Shown here: one piece after another, positions 1-5,868 of the stretch
How the letters are laid out: every line of letters starts with the position of its first letter
Numbering within the stretch: position 1 is the first letter of the stretch
Assembly: GCA_035641235.1 (NCBI GenBank)
Contig: DASQUP010000184.1
Span: 1 to 7,677 of the forward strand
Reading direction: 5' to 3'
Length of the DNA: 7,677 nt
DNA from: DASQUP01 sp035641235
Lineage (GTDB): Bacteria > Actinomycetota > CADDZG01 > WHSQ01
Position numbers and translations under genes: made by a program
Notes under the pieces: model-generated
The model's database searches: none
What the model was told of the DNA's origin: nothing
The model's input: the letters and a program-made list of their open reading frames with translations, nothing else

Positions 1-2647
1 ACTGCTCACCGTCGAGAGCGATGACGACCTGCTTACCCTCAACTGCTCCCGAGGTGCTCTCCCAGGTGGTGCCCTCCGCGTCGTCGATCAGGTCCCCAAA
101 GTTCGCACCGTCTCCCGACGCAGTTGCACCCTTGGACTGCGAAGCCCAGTTCGTCGGGAAGTGGATCGAGATCGTCCGGCTCTCGTTCGGCGAGAGGTTC
201 CTGACCGCGAAACGAACATGACCGTATCCCGGAGCAACAGCGACGAAGTTGTAGCCACGCTGCGGACCAGGCACGAATGGCTCGGTCGTGTCGATCGCCA
301 CGGAGCGAGCCTCGTAGTCACCGACATACACATCGAAGTCGGTGATCGCCGCGCTGCCCTCGTCCTTCGCGAACGCCTCAAACGTCAGCGTTGCCTCGTC
401 GTGGTGCGGCGACTCCCAGCTCGGCACCGGCAGCACGTCCTGCGTCCCTGTAACCGACGCTGCAGACCCGAAGCCGCGGCGTGCGAACCCGAGCCACAGA
501 AGATCCTGGTTAGTGCCGCCGAAACGCATCACGTCGGCCGCGAGTATCGCATTGCGCGCGTCCAGCATCGTGGGCGCTATCGGCTGCATCAGGAACGAGT
601 CGAACATCAGCTGTATCCACCGACGGTTTCCGGGACACGACGTGGCGGGAAGCTCTCCGTCGGCACACTGACGCTGAATGTTCGGATTGCCCGATCCATA
701 GCGCTGGTTCAACAGCGACCGGAGGTCGAAGTTCGTTGCGCTCCAGATCTCCCCCGTTGCGTGTACCTGGGGTCCGACGATGTCGTACCCAATGTCGCTG
801 AAGTTCAACGGGTTGACGTCGTGCTTCCGCGCCTCAGCGGGGAACCGACCCGCTGATTGCCAGCTCATGTTGTAGTTGCGGATTGCCTCGCTACTATTCC
901 CCGTCACGTAGGGACCGACAGCAAACCGCTGATCGCCGTCTGTCACGAATCCGTACTCGTTCAGGTACTCCATCGCTATCAGGTCGGAGACGCTTTCGCC
1001 CATCGCCCCGGCGTGGAACCCGGAGCGCCTGTTGCCCTTACCGATCATCCGGTTCTCAACCATGTGGGCGAACTCATGGGCGATAACGGCCATGTCGTAA
1101 TCACCGTCGACGCACGGAGCGTAGAAACCGCCCGCGATCGGCTGCCACATGAACATGTTCGTACGCGAGGGAGTTCCGTCCGGCTGCGTGCTCATGTTGG
1201 CGTTGTCGCGCGATCCCGGCTGAACGGCGCCGGACTGCACGCGCCCATTCAGTGCGTCACCCCCAAGACCGCCCTTGCCGAAGTTGAAGTCCTGGCCGTT
1301 CCAGTTCGCCTCCGTGAATCCGAGGTTGTACGTCCAGTCGTGCATGCGGTTGTGCATCACGAAGAGGTTCACGGTGGCGGCGTCGATGTCGTTGCCCGAG
1401 CCGATGACGAAAGTGCTTGGGTTACATCCCTCGTTGAACCATTCGTTGGTCCAGTCATAGATGTAGTCGCGCGTCGGGCTCACGGGCCTGTATCCGCTCG
1501 GCGGAACCGGGAAGCCACCAGAGATTACCCAGGCCTCGGCCGCATTGTTGTTGTTGCCGACCGTCGTGTTGGTCGGCGTTCCGGTCACTGCATCGGTGTC
1601 CCATCCGGCAGGAGACGCCGGGTTGCCGATCGCGCGATTGCATCCCTGCTGCGCCTCCCAGCACCACACCTGACGAATGTCGTTACTGGGGTAGTTCCAT
1701 GGAAACGCGTTCAGACGCGTCGTATTGGGCCAGGACGGGAACACCTTCCACTCTGGATTGTCTTCATCGAGAGCCTGATGAACGGTGTTCGCCCGGAACA
1801 GAACCTCTCCCGTTTGCGCGTCGATTATGTGTTGGAAACCCTCATCCGCTCCGTCGTAGTAGCTCGTCTCGAACGCGCGAACGAGTCCTCGATCCATCGT
1901 GGGGAATGCAATGCTTCGGACGAGTTGAATCTCGTCGCTGCCGTCGAGGTCCAGAGCCGTCCATGCGCCCCGCCGGCCGTCCCTGTCGAGATCGCCGGCT
2001 GCGATGCCCGCGTCCACGTCGCGCGCCGCCGACACGAATGCGCTGGTAGCTGAGAGCCTCGGGGTTCCCTTTACACCTGCAGCATCGGAGACAACGGATG
2101 ATGAGACGTAGGCGACCTTCCAACCGTGCCTTGCCGATCCCTTAACGCCGACCGAAAGGGAGCCCTCCGGCGAGACAACCAGACCGTCCACCACCTGGCT
2201 GTAGTTCACCACGTAGCCATTCGTTCCCTTTAGCCGCGACGAACTCGCTAGCTCAAGCGAATCCGACGAGCCGAGGCGGAACAGCGCCGCGTTTGCATCC
2301 ACCCATGCGCGTGCCGCCGCTTCCGCACTCTTCGCCGAGATCCCCGACGCCAGGAAGCCGCCGTACTTAATCAGTGAGCTCGGCGTGCCAAAGCGATTCC
2401 ACTGCACCTCTGCACCGAGCTGCGCCACAGCCGCTTGCTGCGCAGAACTCGGAGCTACAGAACCAGAACGAGTGTCGAATTGCTCTTCGTGCGCTGAATC
2501 CTCGTTCTGGAAATCAACAATGAGCTCATCGGTGGCACTCTGCGCGGAGCCCGCAGCCGAAAGGCCACTACCTATAAGGCTGAGGACAACCGCCAGCATA
2601 ATGAGCAAGATCGCCGGGCGCCGCGCGCCCGCACTAGATCGGAACAT
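1..2647 (-). CDS. Secreted M36 (fungalysin-type) zinc metallopeptidase, C-terminus cut by window edge
   Basis: An open frame of 882 residues runs without a stop from ATG at 2647 off the left edge. Residues 1-37 form a signal peptide: basic start (FRSSAGARR), hydrophobic core around 11-30, likely cleavage after AGSAQS. Residues about 40-290 resemble the FTP/PepSY inhibitory propeptides of thermolysin-like and fungalysin enzymes. The catalytic domain follows from about 300, with the M36-typical stretch NLFVMHNRMHDWTYNLGF at about 427-444. The zinc site is HEFAH, residues 524-528 (plus-strand 1064-1078): H524 and H528 are ligands and E525 the general base. E551 in GAMGESVSD is the expected third ligand. 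After the catalytic domain come about 110 beta-rich residues; the last 30 (DDAEGTTWES...) resemble the start of an F5/8-type discoidin-like domain, common as a C-terminal add-on in bacterial M36 enzymes (family knowledge). The role is extracellular protein degradation after autoprocessing. The ATG at 2647 is chosen for its signal peptide and strong Shine-Dalgarno. Family assignment is firm; substrate is unknown. Confidence 0.93.
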   Translation of the reverse strand, partial: MFRSSAGARRPAILLIMLAVVLSLIGSGLSAAGSAQSATDELIVDFQNEDSAHEEQFDTRSGSVAPSSAQQAAVAQLGAEVQWNRFGTPSSLIKYGGFLASGISAKSAEAAARAWVDANAALFRLGSSDSLELASSSRLKGTNGYVVNYSQVVDGLVVSPEGSLSVGVKGSARHGWKVAYVSSSVVSDAAGVKGTPRLSATSAFVSAARDVDAGIAAGDLDRDGRRGAWTALDLDGSDEIQLVRSIAFPTMDRGLVRAFETSYYDGADEGFQHIIDAQTGEVLFRANTVHQALDEDNPEWKVFPSWPNTTRLNAFPWNYPSNDIRQVWCWEAQQGCNRAIGNPASPAGWDTDAVTGTPTNTTVGNNNNAAEAWVISGGFPVPPSGYRPVSPTRDYIYDWTNEWFNEGCNPSTFVIGSGNDIDAATVNLFVMHNRMHDWTYNLGFTEANWNGQDFNFGKGGLGGDALNGRVQSGAVQPGSRDNANMSTQPDGTPSRTNMFMWQPIAGGFYAPCVDGDYDMAVIAHEFAHMVENRMIGKGNRRSGFHAGAMGESVSDLIAMEYLNEYGFVTDGDQRFAVGPYVTGNSSEAIRNYNMSWQSAGRFPAEARKHDVNPLNFSDIGYDIVGPQVHATGEIWSATNFDLRSLLNQRYGSGNPNIQRQCADGELPATSCPGNRRWIQLMFDSFLMQPIAPTMLDARNAILAADVMRFGGTNQDLLWLGFARRGFGSAASVTGTQDVLPVPSWESPHHDEATLTFEAFAKDEGSAAITDFDVYVGDYEARSVAIDTTEPFVPGPQRGYNFVAVAPGYGHVRFAVRNLSPNESRTISIHFPTNWASQSKGATASGDGANFGDLIDDAEGTTWESTSGAVEGKQVVIALDGEQ

Positions 2648-2650
2648 CAA

Positions 2651-2658
2651 CCCCCCTT
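2651..2658 (-). promoter_or_regulatory. Shine-Dalgarno of the M36 protease gene
   Basis: On the minus strand AAGGGGGG lies 3 bases before the ATG at 2647. A TTG immediately precedes that ATG in frame and is a minor alternative start that would not alter the signal peptide. Confidence 0.7.
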
Positions 2659-2721
2659 ATTGTCCGCGAGCTACGCGAACCACCGCCCAGGTCGGCCCCG
2701 CAGCCCACACCCAGTCCGTCC

Positions 2722-2736
2722 GGCCCAAGTTGGGCC
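2722..2736. promoter_or_regulatory. 15-bp palindrome upstream of the protease gene, possible operator
   Basis: GGCCCAA and TTGGGCC form a perfect 7-bp inverted repeat around a single central G, 75-89 bp upstream of the protease start. A second perfect palindrome, CAAACGTTTG, lies at 2750-2759, further from the protease. Paired dyads in a short intergenic space suggest binding by a dimeric regulator near the protease promoter. No regulator gene is visible, and I found no convincing -35/-10 pair, so function is inferred from symmetry only. Confidence 0.35.
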
Positions 2737-2749
2737 AAAGGTGACAATA

Positions 2750-2759
2750 CAAACGTTTG
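2750..2759. promoter_or_regulatory. 10-bp perfect palindrome CAAACGTTTG
   Basis: A perfect 10-bp dyad in a locally AT-rich patch between the MFS and protease genes. On the minus strand it is preceded by TTTACC and followed by TATTGT, which could be fragments of a promoter but have non-canonical spacing. Could be an operator; confidence is low. Confidence 0.25.
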
Positions 2760-2797
2760 GTAAAACTCGCCACCCTCCGATTGAGTGCTGTTGAGGG

Positions 2798-2823
2798 CCC
2801 TATTGGGTTAGGGAAAAACCCTA
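2798..2823 (-). terminator. Overlapping CCCTA/TAGGG hairpins at the end of the MFS gene
   Basis: Three segments alternate: CCCTA (2798-2802), TAGGG (2809-2813) and CCCTA (2819-2823). The middle segment can pair with either neighbour; the 2809-2823 hairpin has a perfect 5-bp stem with a five-base AAAAA/TTTTT loop and includes the MFS stop codon. The position fits a weak terminator or attenuator between the MFS and protease genes, but no U-tract follows the stem in the direction of transcription. Confidence 0.25.
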
Positions 2824-4095
2824 GCTGGGCACCGGCTCCGGCTCGGCCTCCGCAACTTCAACCACGTCGGCCTGCGCGTTCTGTCGCCTCGACAGTGCGA
2901 GGAACGGGACGGCGAATGCCGTGATCCCGGCGCCCAGGAGGTAGGAGGGTGCGTATCCCCAGACGTCCGCAGCGCGCCCGAGAAGCGGCTGAGCCCAAAC
3001 CCCTCCGGTCGAGCTCATCATTGAGTCGAACGATAGGATCGTGGCTCGCTGCCGCGAGGGGATCAGACCGTTGAGGTACGTCTGTCGGATCGGCATCGAG
3101 GCCGCGAACAACAGAGCCCAGACGGAGATCAGACCAATGACGGGCCAGAAGCTCTCGATGAGCCCGATGAGTGCCAGCGCTACCACGCCCACAACGGCCA
3201 TCATGATCAACGCAGATGTGCGGCGCCGGAACAGCGTCCTGAACTTGGGCGCCGTGATGCCGCCAAGGATCTGCGCGCCGGCCACGATCGCGGCCACCAA
3301 ACCTGCGATCTGATATGCCTCCGGGTCGCCGTACAGCTCGAGCAGGTAAGGCTGCAGGGCGTAGAAGGCATAGATGCCCACTCCACCCGTGAACAGCGCC
3401 TCAACCATCAGCCATTTGACGGCCGGCACACGCCATCCGTAGTCGATCGAAGCCGATGTGATCTTGCGCATCTCCGCCAGCGGCCGGCTGCCTTTGTCCG
3501 CCTCGAACCCGATGTCGTGCATCATGCGGAAGGCGAGCCCAAACATCGCAACGAGGATGACGCCGCGCAGCACGAAGGGCACTCCAAGGTTCGTCTGCGA
3601 GGCAATGAACCCGCCGGCGACCGACCCTGTGAGCATTGCGACCCCCATGACGATTTGGCCGCGCCCGAAAACGGACTCCATCGGGCCCGTGTACCCCGTG
3701 GCGGTGAGTGCATCCACCAGCCACGCCTCGACGGCGCCGGAGAAGAACGTGAAGCCGAGTCCGATGAGCATAGATACGACCGCCCACAAGACGAACGGCG
3801 CGCCGACCTGCCACAGCAGTACATAGAGGAGAGTTGACGCCGCAAGCGTCACCGTACCGAGCAGATAGGAGGCGCGGCGGCCGACTGTGTCCGCCACGAC
3901 GCCCGTGGGTACCTCGAACAGCACCATTCCCGCTGTGAAGAACGCGTTCGCCGCGAACGCCTCTAGGTTGGAGAGGCCTGCGTCGAGGAGGAAGATCGTG
4001 TTGATCCCCCAAATCAGCGACGCGGCCAGCGTATTCCCGAGGAGAAGTACCAGGTACGTCCGCTGGATGGTGCGGGGCGTTTGCTCTGGCGGCAC
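2821..4095 (-). CDS. MFS transporter, DHA3/tetracycline-exporter-like, 12 membrane helices
   Basis: The 424-residue product is an integral membrane protein of usual MFS length, probably a proton-coupled exporter of drugs or small metabolites. About 12 hydrophobic helices can be drawn (first near residues 14-36, last near 383-405). The MFS loop 2-3 signature is present as GVVADTVGRR, residues 65-74, preceded by EVPTG. The segment FFSGAVEAWLVD (117-128) is typical of the DHA3-like exporter branch, from my memory of the family. A cytosolic loop near 195-215 separates the two six-helix halves. The C-terminal tail from about 408 is acidic and proline-rich (EAEPEPVPS). The start codon is GTG at 4095; the next internal methionine would remove the first helix. 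The gene is divergent from the aminotransferase across 154 bp and is followed by the protease gene after 173 bp. The substrate cannot be read from sequence. Confidence 0.92.
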   Translation of the reverse strand: MPPEQTPRTIQRTYLVLLLGNTLAASLIWGINTIFLLDAGLSNLEAFAANAFFTAGMVLFEVPTGVVADTVGRRASYLLGTVTLAASTLLYVLLWQVGAPFVLWAVVSMLIGLGFTFFSGAVEAWLVDALTATGYTGPMESVFGRGQIVMGVAMLTGSVAGGFIASQTNLGVPFVLRGVILVAMFGLAFRMMHDIGFEADKGSRPLAEMRKITSASIDYGWRVPAVKWLMVEALFTGGVGIYAFYALQPYLLELYGDPEAYQIAGLVAAIVAGAQILGGITAPKFRTLFRRRTSALIMMAVVGVVALALIGLIESFWPVIGLISVWALLFAASMPIRQTYLNGLIPSRQRATILSFDSMMSSTGGVWAQPLLGRAADVWGYAPSYLLGAGITAFAVPFLALSRRQNAQADVVEVAEAEPEPVPS

Positions 4096-4098
4096 GGT

Positions 4099-4104
4099 CC
4101 TCCC
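4099..4104 (-). promoter_or_regulatory. Shine-Dalgarno supporting the GTG start of the MFS gene
   Basis: Minus-strand GGGAGG sits 3 bases before GTG (4095-4093). The spacing is shorter than usual, but no better start exists close by, so this site decides the GTG start. Confidence 0.55.
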
Positions 4105-4234
4105 TTGCGAAGATTTATCTTTTATGACGGATCGAAAGACCAGAACTCATCGGGAGCCGCGGAGATTCCCGGTTCCCACTGGAACATCCTTTTCTCCCAG
4201 CTAAGCTTGTAACAACGCCTGCCAACAATAGACA

Positions 4235-4239
4235 AGAGG
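4235..4239 (+). promoter_or_regulatory. Probable Shine-Dalgarno of the aminotransferase gene
   Basis: AGAGG ends 10 bases before ATG at 4250, a slightly long spacing. No in-frame alternative start with a better site was seen. Confidence 0.45.
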
Positions 4240-4249
4240 TGTCACACGA

Positions 4250-5545
4250 ATGTCACAACCAGAACCCCTGATCGAGAGGCACCGCGCTGTGATGCCCTCG
4301 TGGCTAACGCTTATGTACGAAGAACCGATCTCACTGGTCCGTGGGAAGGACCGCCGGGTGTGGGACTCGGACGGCAATGAGTACCTCGACTTCTTCGGTG
4401 GGATCCTGACGACGATTTCGGGCCACGGCATCGACGAGGTCATTGAAGCAATCCGGGACCAGGCCGGCAAGATCCTTCACACATCTACGCTGTACCTGAT
4501 CGAGTCACAGATCCGGCTGGCGGAGAGGATCGCCGAGCTGGCACCCGTCCCCGACGCCAAGGTCTTCTTCTGCACCTCTGGCTCCGAAGCGAACGAGGCT
4601 GCGCTGCTGCTGGCCGCCAGCGCACGCGGCTCCAACCAGGTCCTCGCCCTGCGCAACAGCTATCACGGACGCTCGTTCGCAACCGTCGCCGTTACCGGCA
4701 ACCGCAGCTGGTCGCCGTCGGCGTTCTCACCACTGGCCGTGAGTTATGTCCACGGGGGCTACATGTACCGCAGTCCACTCGGTCACCTGGCCAACTCGGA
4801 GTACATCGAGGCCGGCGCCGAGGATCTGCGGAACATCATTGAGACCACGACGTCCGGGACGGTCGCCTGCATGATCGCCGAGCCGATCCAGGGTGTCGGC
4901 GGGTTTGCAACGCCTCCCGATGGCTATTTCGGGGCAATGAAGGAGGTGCTCGATGAGTACGGAATCCTCTTCATCTCGGACGAGGTACAGACGGGTTGGG
5001 GCCGTACTGGGGAGCACTTCTGGGGAATCGAGGCGCACGGCGTGGTTCCCGATGCCATCACTTTCGCAAAGGGCATCGGCAACGGCCTGACCATCGCCGG
5101 GGTCGTAGCGCGCGCCGAGATCATGGATTCGCTCACCGCCAACTCGATTTCGACCTTCGGAGGCAATCCGCTTTCCACGACGGCGGCCCTGGCGAACCTC
5201 GAATACCTGATCGCCAACGATCTGCAGGGCAACGCGTTGAGGGTGGGCACCCATCTGAAGGACGTGCTTCGGTCGGCGACCGGGAACATTCCGTCCGTGG
5301 GGGACGTGAGGGGCAAGGGGCTCATGATCGGAATGGAGCTCATTCGACCGCCGGGCAAGTCCCCGGCGCCCGACGCTGCGAGCCAGCTGCTCGAGGAGTG
5401 CCGTGCCCGCGGACTGCTCATCGGGCGGGGAGGGCTCTACGGGAACGTCCTGCGGATCGCGCCGCCCCTGAGCGTCACGATGGAGGAGGCCGACGACGCC
5501 GCCGAGATAATCACAAAGGCCCTCGCCGCCGTCGTCTCCGCCTAG
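4250..5545 (+). CDS. Class III PLP-dependent aminotransferase, AGXT2-like
   Basis: The 431-residue product is a full-length fold-type I, class III aminotransferase, a cytosolic PLP enzyme moving an amino group from an omega-amino acid, amine or alanine to a keto acid. Visible motifs in order: TSGSEAN (109-115) and SYHGRS (137-142) for cofactor phosphate and ring stacking; EPIQGVGG (211-218); ISDEVQTGWGRTG (242-254), where D244 should bind the pyridine nitrogen; AKGIGNG (273-279), with K274 the Schiff-base lysine; TFGGNP (302-307); GDVRGKGLMIGMEL (351-364); and R402 in LRIAPPL, the usual substrate-carboxylate arginine. The HFWG and VRGKGLMIG segments recall alanine-glyoxylate aminotransferase 2 more than BioA or ornithine aminotransferases, but class III substrate assignments from sequence are unreliable; 4-aminobutyrate or beta-amino acid transaminase activity is also possible. 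ATG at 4250 follows AGAGG by 10 bases. No PLP residue is missing. No cognate pathway gene lies beside it. Confidence 0.94.
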   Translation: MSQPEPLIERHRAVMPSWLTLMYEEPISLVRGKDRRVWDSDGNEYLDFFGGILTTISGHGIDEVIEAIRDQAGKILHTSTLYLIESQIRLAERIAELAPVPDAKVFFCTSGSEANEAALLLAASARGSNQVLALRNSYHGRSFATVAVTGNRSWSPSAFSPLAVSYVHGGYMYRSPLGHLANSEYIEAGAEDLRNIIETTTSGTVACMIAEPIQGVGGFATPPDGYFGAMKEVLDEYGILFISDEVQTGWGRTGEHFWGIEAHGVVPDAITFAKGIGNGLTIAGVVARAEIMDSLTANSISTFGGNPLSTTAALANLEYLIANDLQGNALRVGTHLKDVLRSATGNIPSVGDVRGKGLMIGMELIRPPGKSPAPDAASQLLEECRARGLLIGRGGLYGNVLRIAPPLSVTMEEADDAAEIITKALAAVVSA

Positions 5546-5574
5546 TGCCTCGGCCAGTGATGTTTGCGAGGTTA

Positions 5575-5676
5575 TGCGGCGCGAAAAACAAGCCTGGCAA
5601 GGCCGCAGGGAGGGTGCGTACCAGCAGCGTACGTGCCCGACCGAGAACGCAGCCAGGCGCAGCTTTTTCGCCCGCA
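5575..5676 (+). ncRNA. Candidate structured RNA: nested long hairpin
   Basis: Hand folding gives three stacked helices. Outer: 5575-5588 pairs with 5664-5676, 13 bp with one bulged C (5580). Middle: GCCTGGC (5592-5598) pairs with GCCAGGC (5652-5658). Inner: GGGTGCGTAC (5612-5621) pairs with GTACGTGCCC (5629-5638), 10 bp closed by a 7-base loop. Beneath the inner helix, 5'-GA-3' faces 5'-GA-3' (5610-5611 with 5639-5640), a tandem G-A pair, then two more G-C pairs. The inner helix includes two adjacent G-U wobbles that would be A-C mismatches on the other strand, so plus-strand RNA is favoured. It could be a leader element of the HD-GYP gene, a small RNA, or an elaborate terminator of the aminotransferase (a GC stem with AAAAA before and TTTTT after). 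I do not recognise a known RNA family. Confidence 0.4.
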
Positions 5677-5700
5677 GAACCCTACCGACATTGCTGGTCG

Positions 5701-5760
5701 AGGCACTGGCTGCCCGGCGAACTGTTCGCTGTCATCTACGTATTCCGTAGACCAGTGCTT
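5701..5760 (+). ncRNA. Candidate structured RNA: three-way junction upstream of HD-GYP gene
   Basis: A compact three-helix fold is visible. P1 pairs AGGCACTGG (5701-5709) with CCAGTGCTT (5752-5760), 9 bp with one G-U. P2 pairs CGGCGAA (5715-5721) with TTCGCTG (5725-5731), 7 bp with one G-U and a 3-base loop. P3 pairs TCTACG (5735-5740) with CGTAGA (5746-5751), 6 bp with a 5-base loop. P3 stacks directly on P1; the other junction strands are 5 and 3 bases. Three helices closing neatly within 60 bases is the form of a small aptamer or regulatory RNA. The G-U pairs again favour the plus strand. It is followed by AT-rich repeats and the HD-GYP gene. The family is unknown and chance folding has not been excluded. 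Confidence 0.4.
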
Positions 5761-5762
5761 GG

Positions 5763-5788
5763 TTTGCTAATTTCAAGTTTGTAATTTC
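5763..5788 (+). repeat. AT-rich tandem imperfect repeat
   Basis: TTTGCTAATTTC (5763-5774) is repeated as TTTGTAATTTC (5778-5788), 15 bp apart and differing by one base deletion. This is the most AT-rich patch of the gap. TTGGTT (5760-5765) and TAATTT (5783-5788... offset 17 bases) would make a poor promoter match, so the repeat could be part of an HD-GYP promoter or a regulator site. Confidence 0.4.
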
Positions 5789-5798
5789 CCAGTTTTTC

Positions 5799-5862
5799 CC
5801 GATCTCCCTCAATCGGCCCGCGAAAAACACCGATGCCTACCGGGACAGGCCACAGGAATCGG
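5799..5862 (+). promoter_or_regulatory. Alternating CCGAT/ATCGG hairpins, possible translation switch for the HD-GYP gene
   Basis: CCGAT (5799-5803), ATCGG (5812-5816), CCGAT (5830-5834) and ATCGG (5858-5862) alternate. Pairing first-second and third-fourth gives two hairpins; the second is extended by GCCT/AGGC (5835-5838 with 5847-5850) and ties up the first two G residues of the GGGGA ribosome binding site at 5861-5865. Pairing second with third instead would free that site. This is the logic of a riboswitch-type expression platform, but it is inferred from sequence symmetry only. Confidence 0.35.
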
Positions 5863-5865
5863 GGA
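5861..5865 (+). promoter_or_regulatory. Shine-Dalgarno choosing the HD-GYP start at 5869
   Basis: GGGGA ends 3 bases before ATG at 5869, with AGGA a little upstream. The earlier in-frame ATG at 5833 has no purine-rich site before it, so 5869 is preferred. Confidence 0.45.
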
Positions 5866-5868
5866 CAA

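Larger units (their letters stand above)
4096..4249. promoter_or_regulatory. Divergent intergenic region between MFS and aminotransferase genes
   Basis: This 154-bp gap must hold the promoters of both divergent genes. It contains an AT-rich dyad AAGAT-TT-ATCTT (4110-4121) close upstream of the MFS start, two small hairpins (CGGGA/TCCCG at 4151-4171 and GTTCC/GGAAC at 4172-4185), and a repeated TGTCACA (4240-4246 and 4251-4257) spanning the aminotransferase start. I could not pick a convincing -35/-10 pair on either strand. A shared regulator is plausible but unproven. Confidence 0.4.
5580..5829 (+). repeat. 11-bp direct repeat CGCGAAAAACA flanking the structured region
   Basis: CGCGAAAAACA occurs exactly at 5580-5590 and again at 5819-5829, 239 bp apart, bracketing both candidate RNA structures. 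The first copy forms one side of the outer helix; the second lies in the loop between the alternating CCGAT/ATCGG segments and could compete for the TTTTTCGC at 5664-5671. It may also be coincidence. Confidence 0.35.

Noticed and set aside
857..2053. Plus-strand open frame of 398 codons, and another at 161-856
   Set aside because: They lie antisense to the M36 protease gene, have arginine/valine-rich low-complexity translations without domains, and are shadows of its codon pattern.
3401..4012. Minus-strand open frame of 203 codons overlapping the MFS gene
   Set aside because: A frame-shifted shadow of the MFS gene, rich in R/G/H and without hydrophobic segments.
5575..5640. Match to a GEMM-type c-di-GMP riboswitch because the next gene is HD-GYP
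   Set aside because: The conserved GEMM core (GCAAAGCC-like segment with its paired partner and GNRA tetraloop receptor) is not present; GCGAAAAACAAGCC is only a superficial resemblance.
5571..5676. Integron attC-like site beginning at GTTATGC
   Set aside because: The GTTRRRY/RYYYAAC core boxes do not match and there is no cassette arrangement.
4996..5784. Plus-strand open frame of 262 codons running past the aminotransferase stop
   Set aside because: Mostly an out-of-frame shadow of the aminotransferase, rich in R/G/A; its extension into the gap has no domain or ribosome site.
5546..5868. tRNA, SRP RNA, RNase P RNA or tmRNA gene in the gap
   Set aside because: No T-loop GTTCGAAT-type box, no 4.5S tetraloop motif and no RNase P core motif was found.
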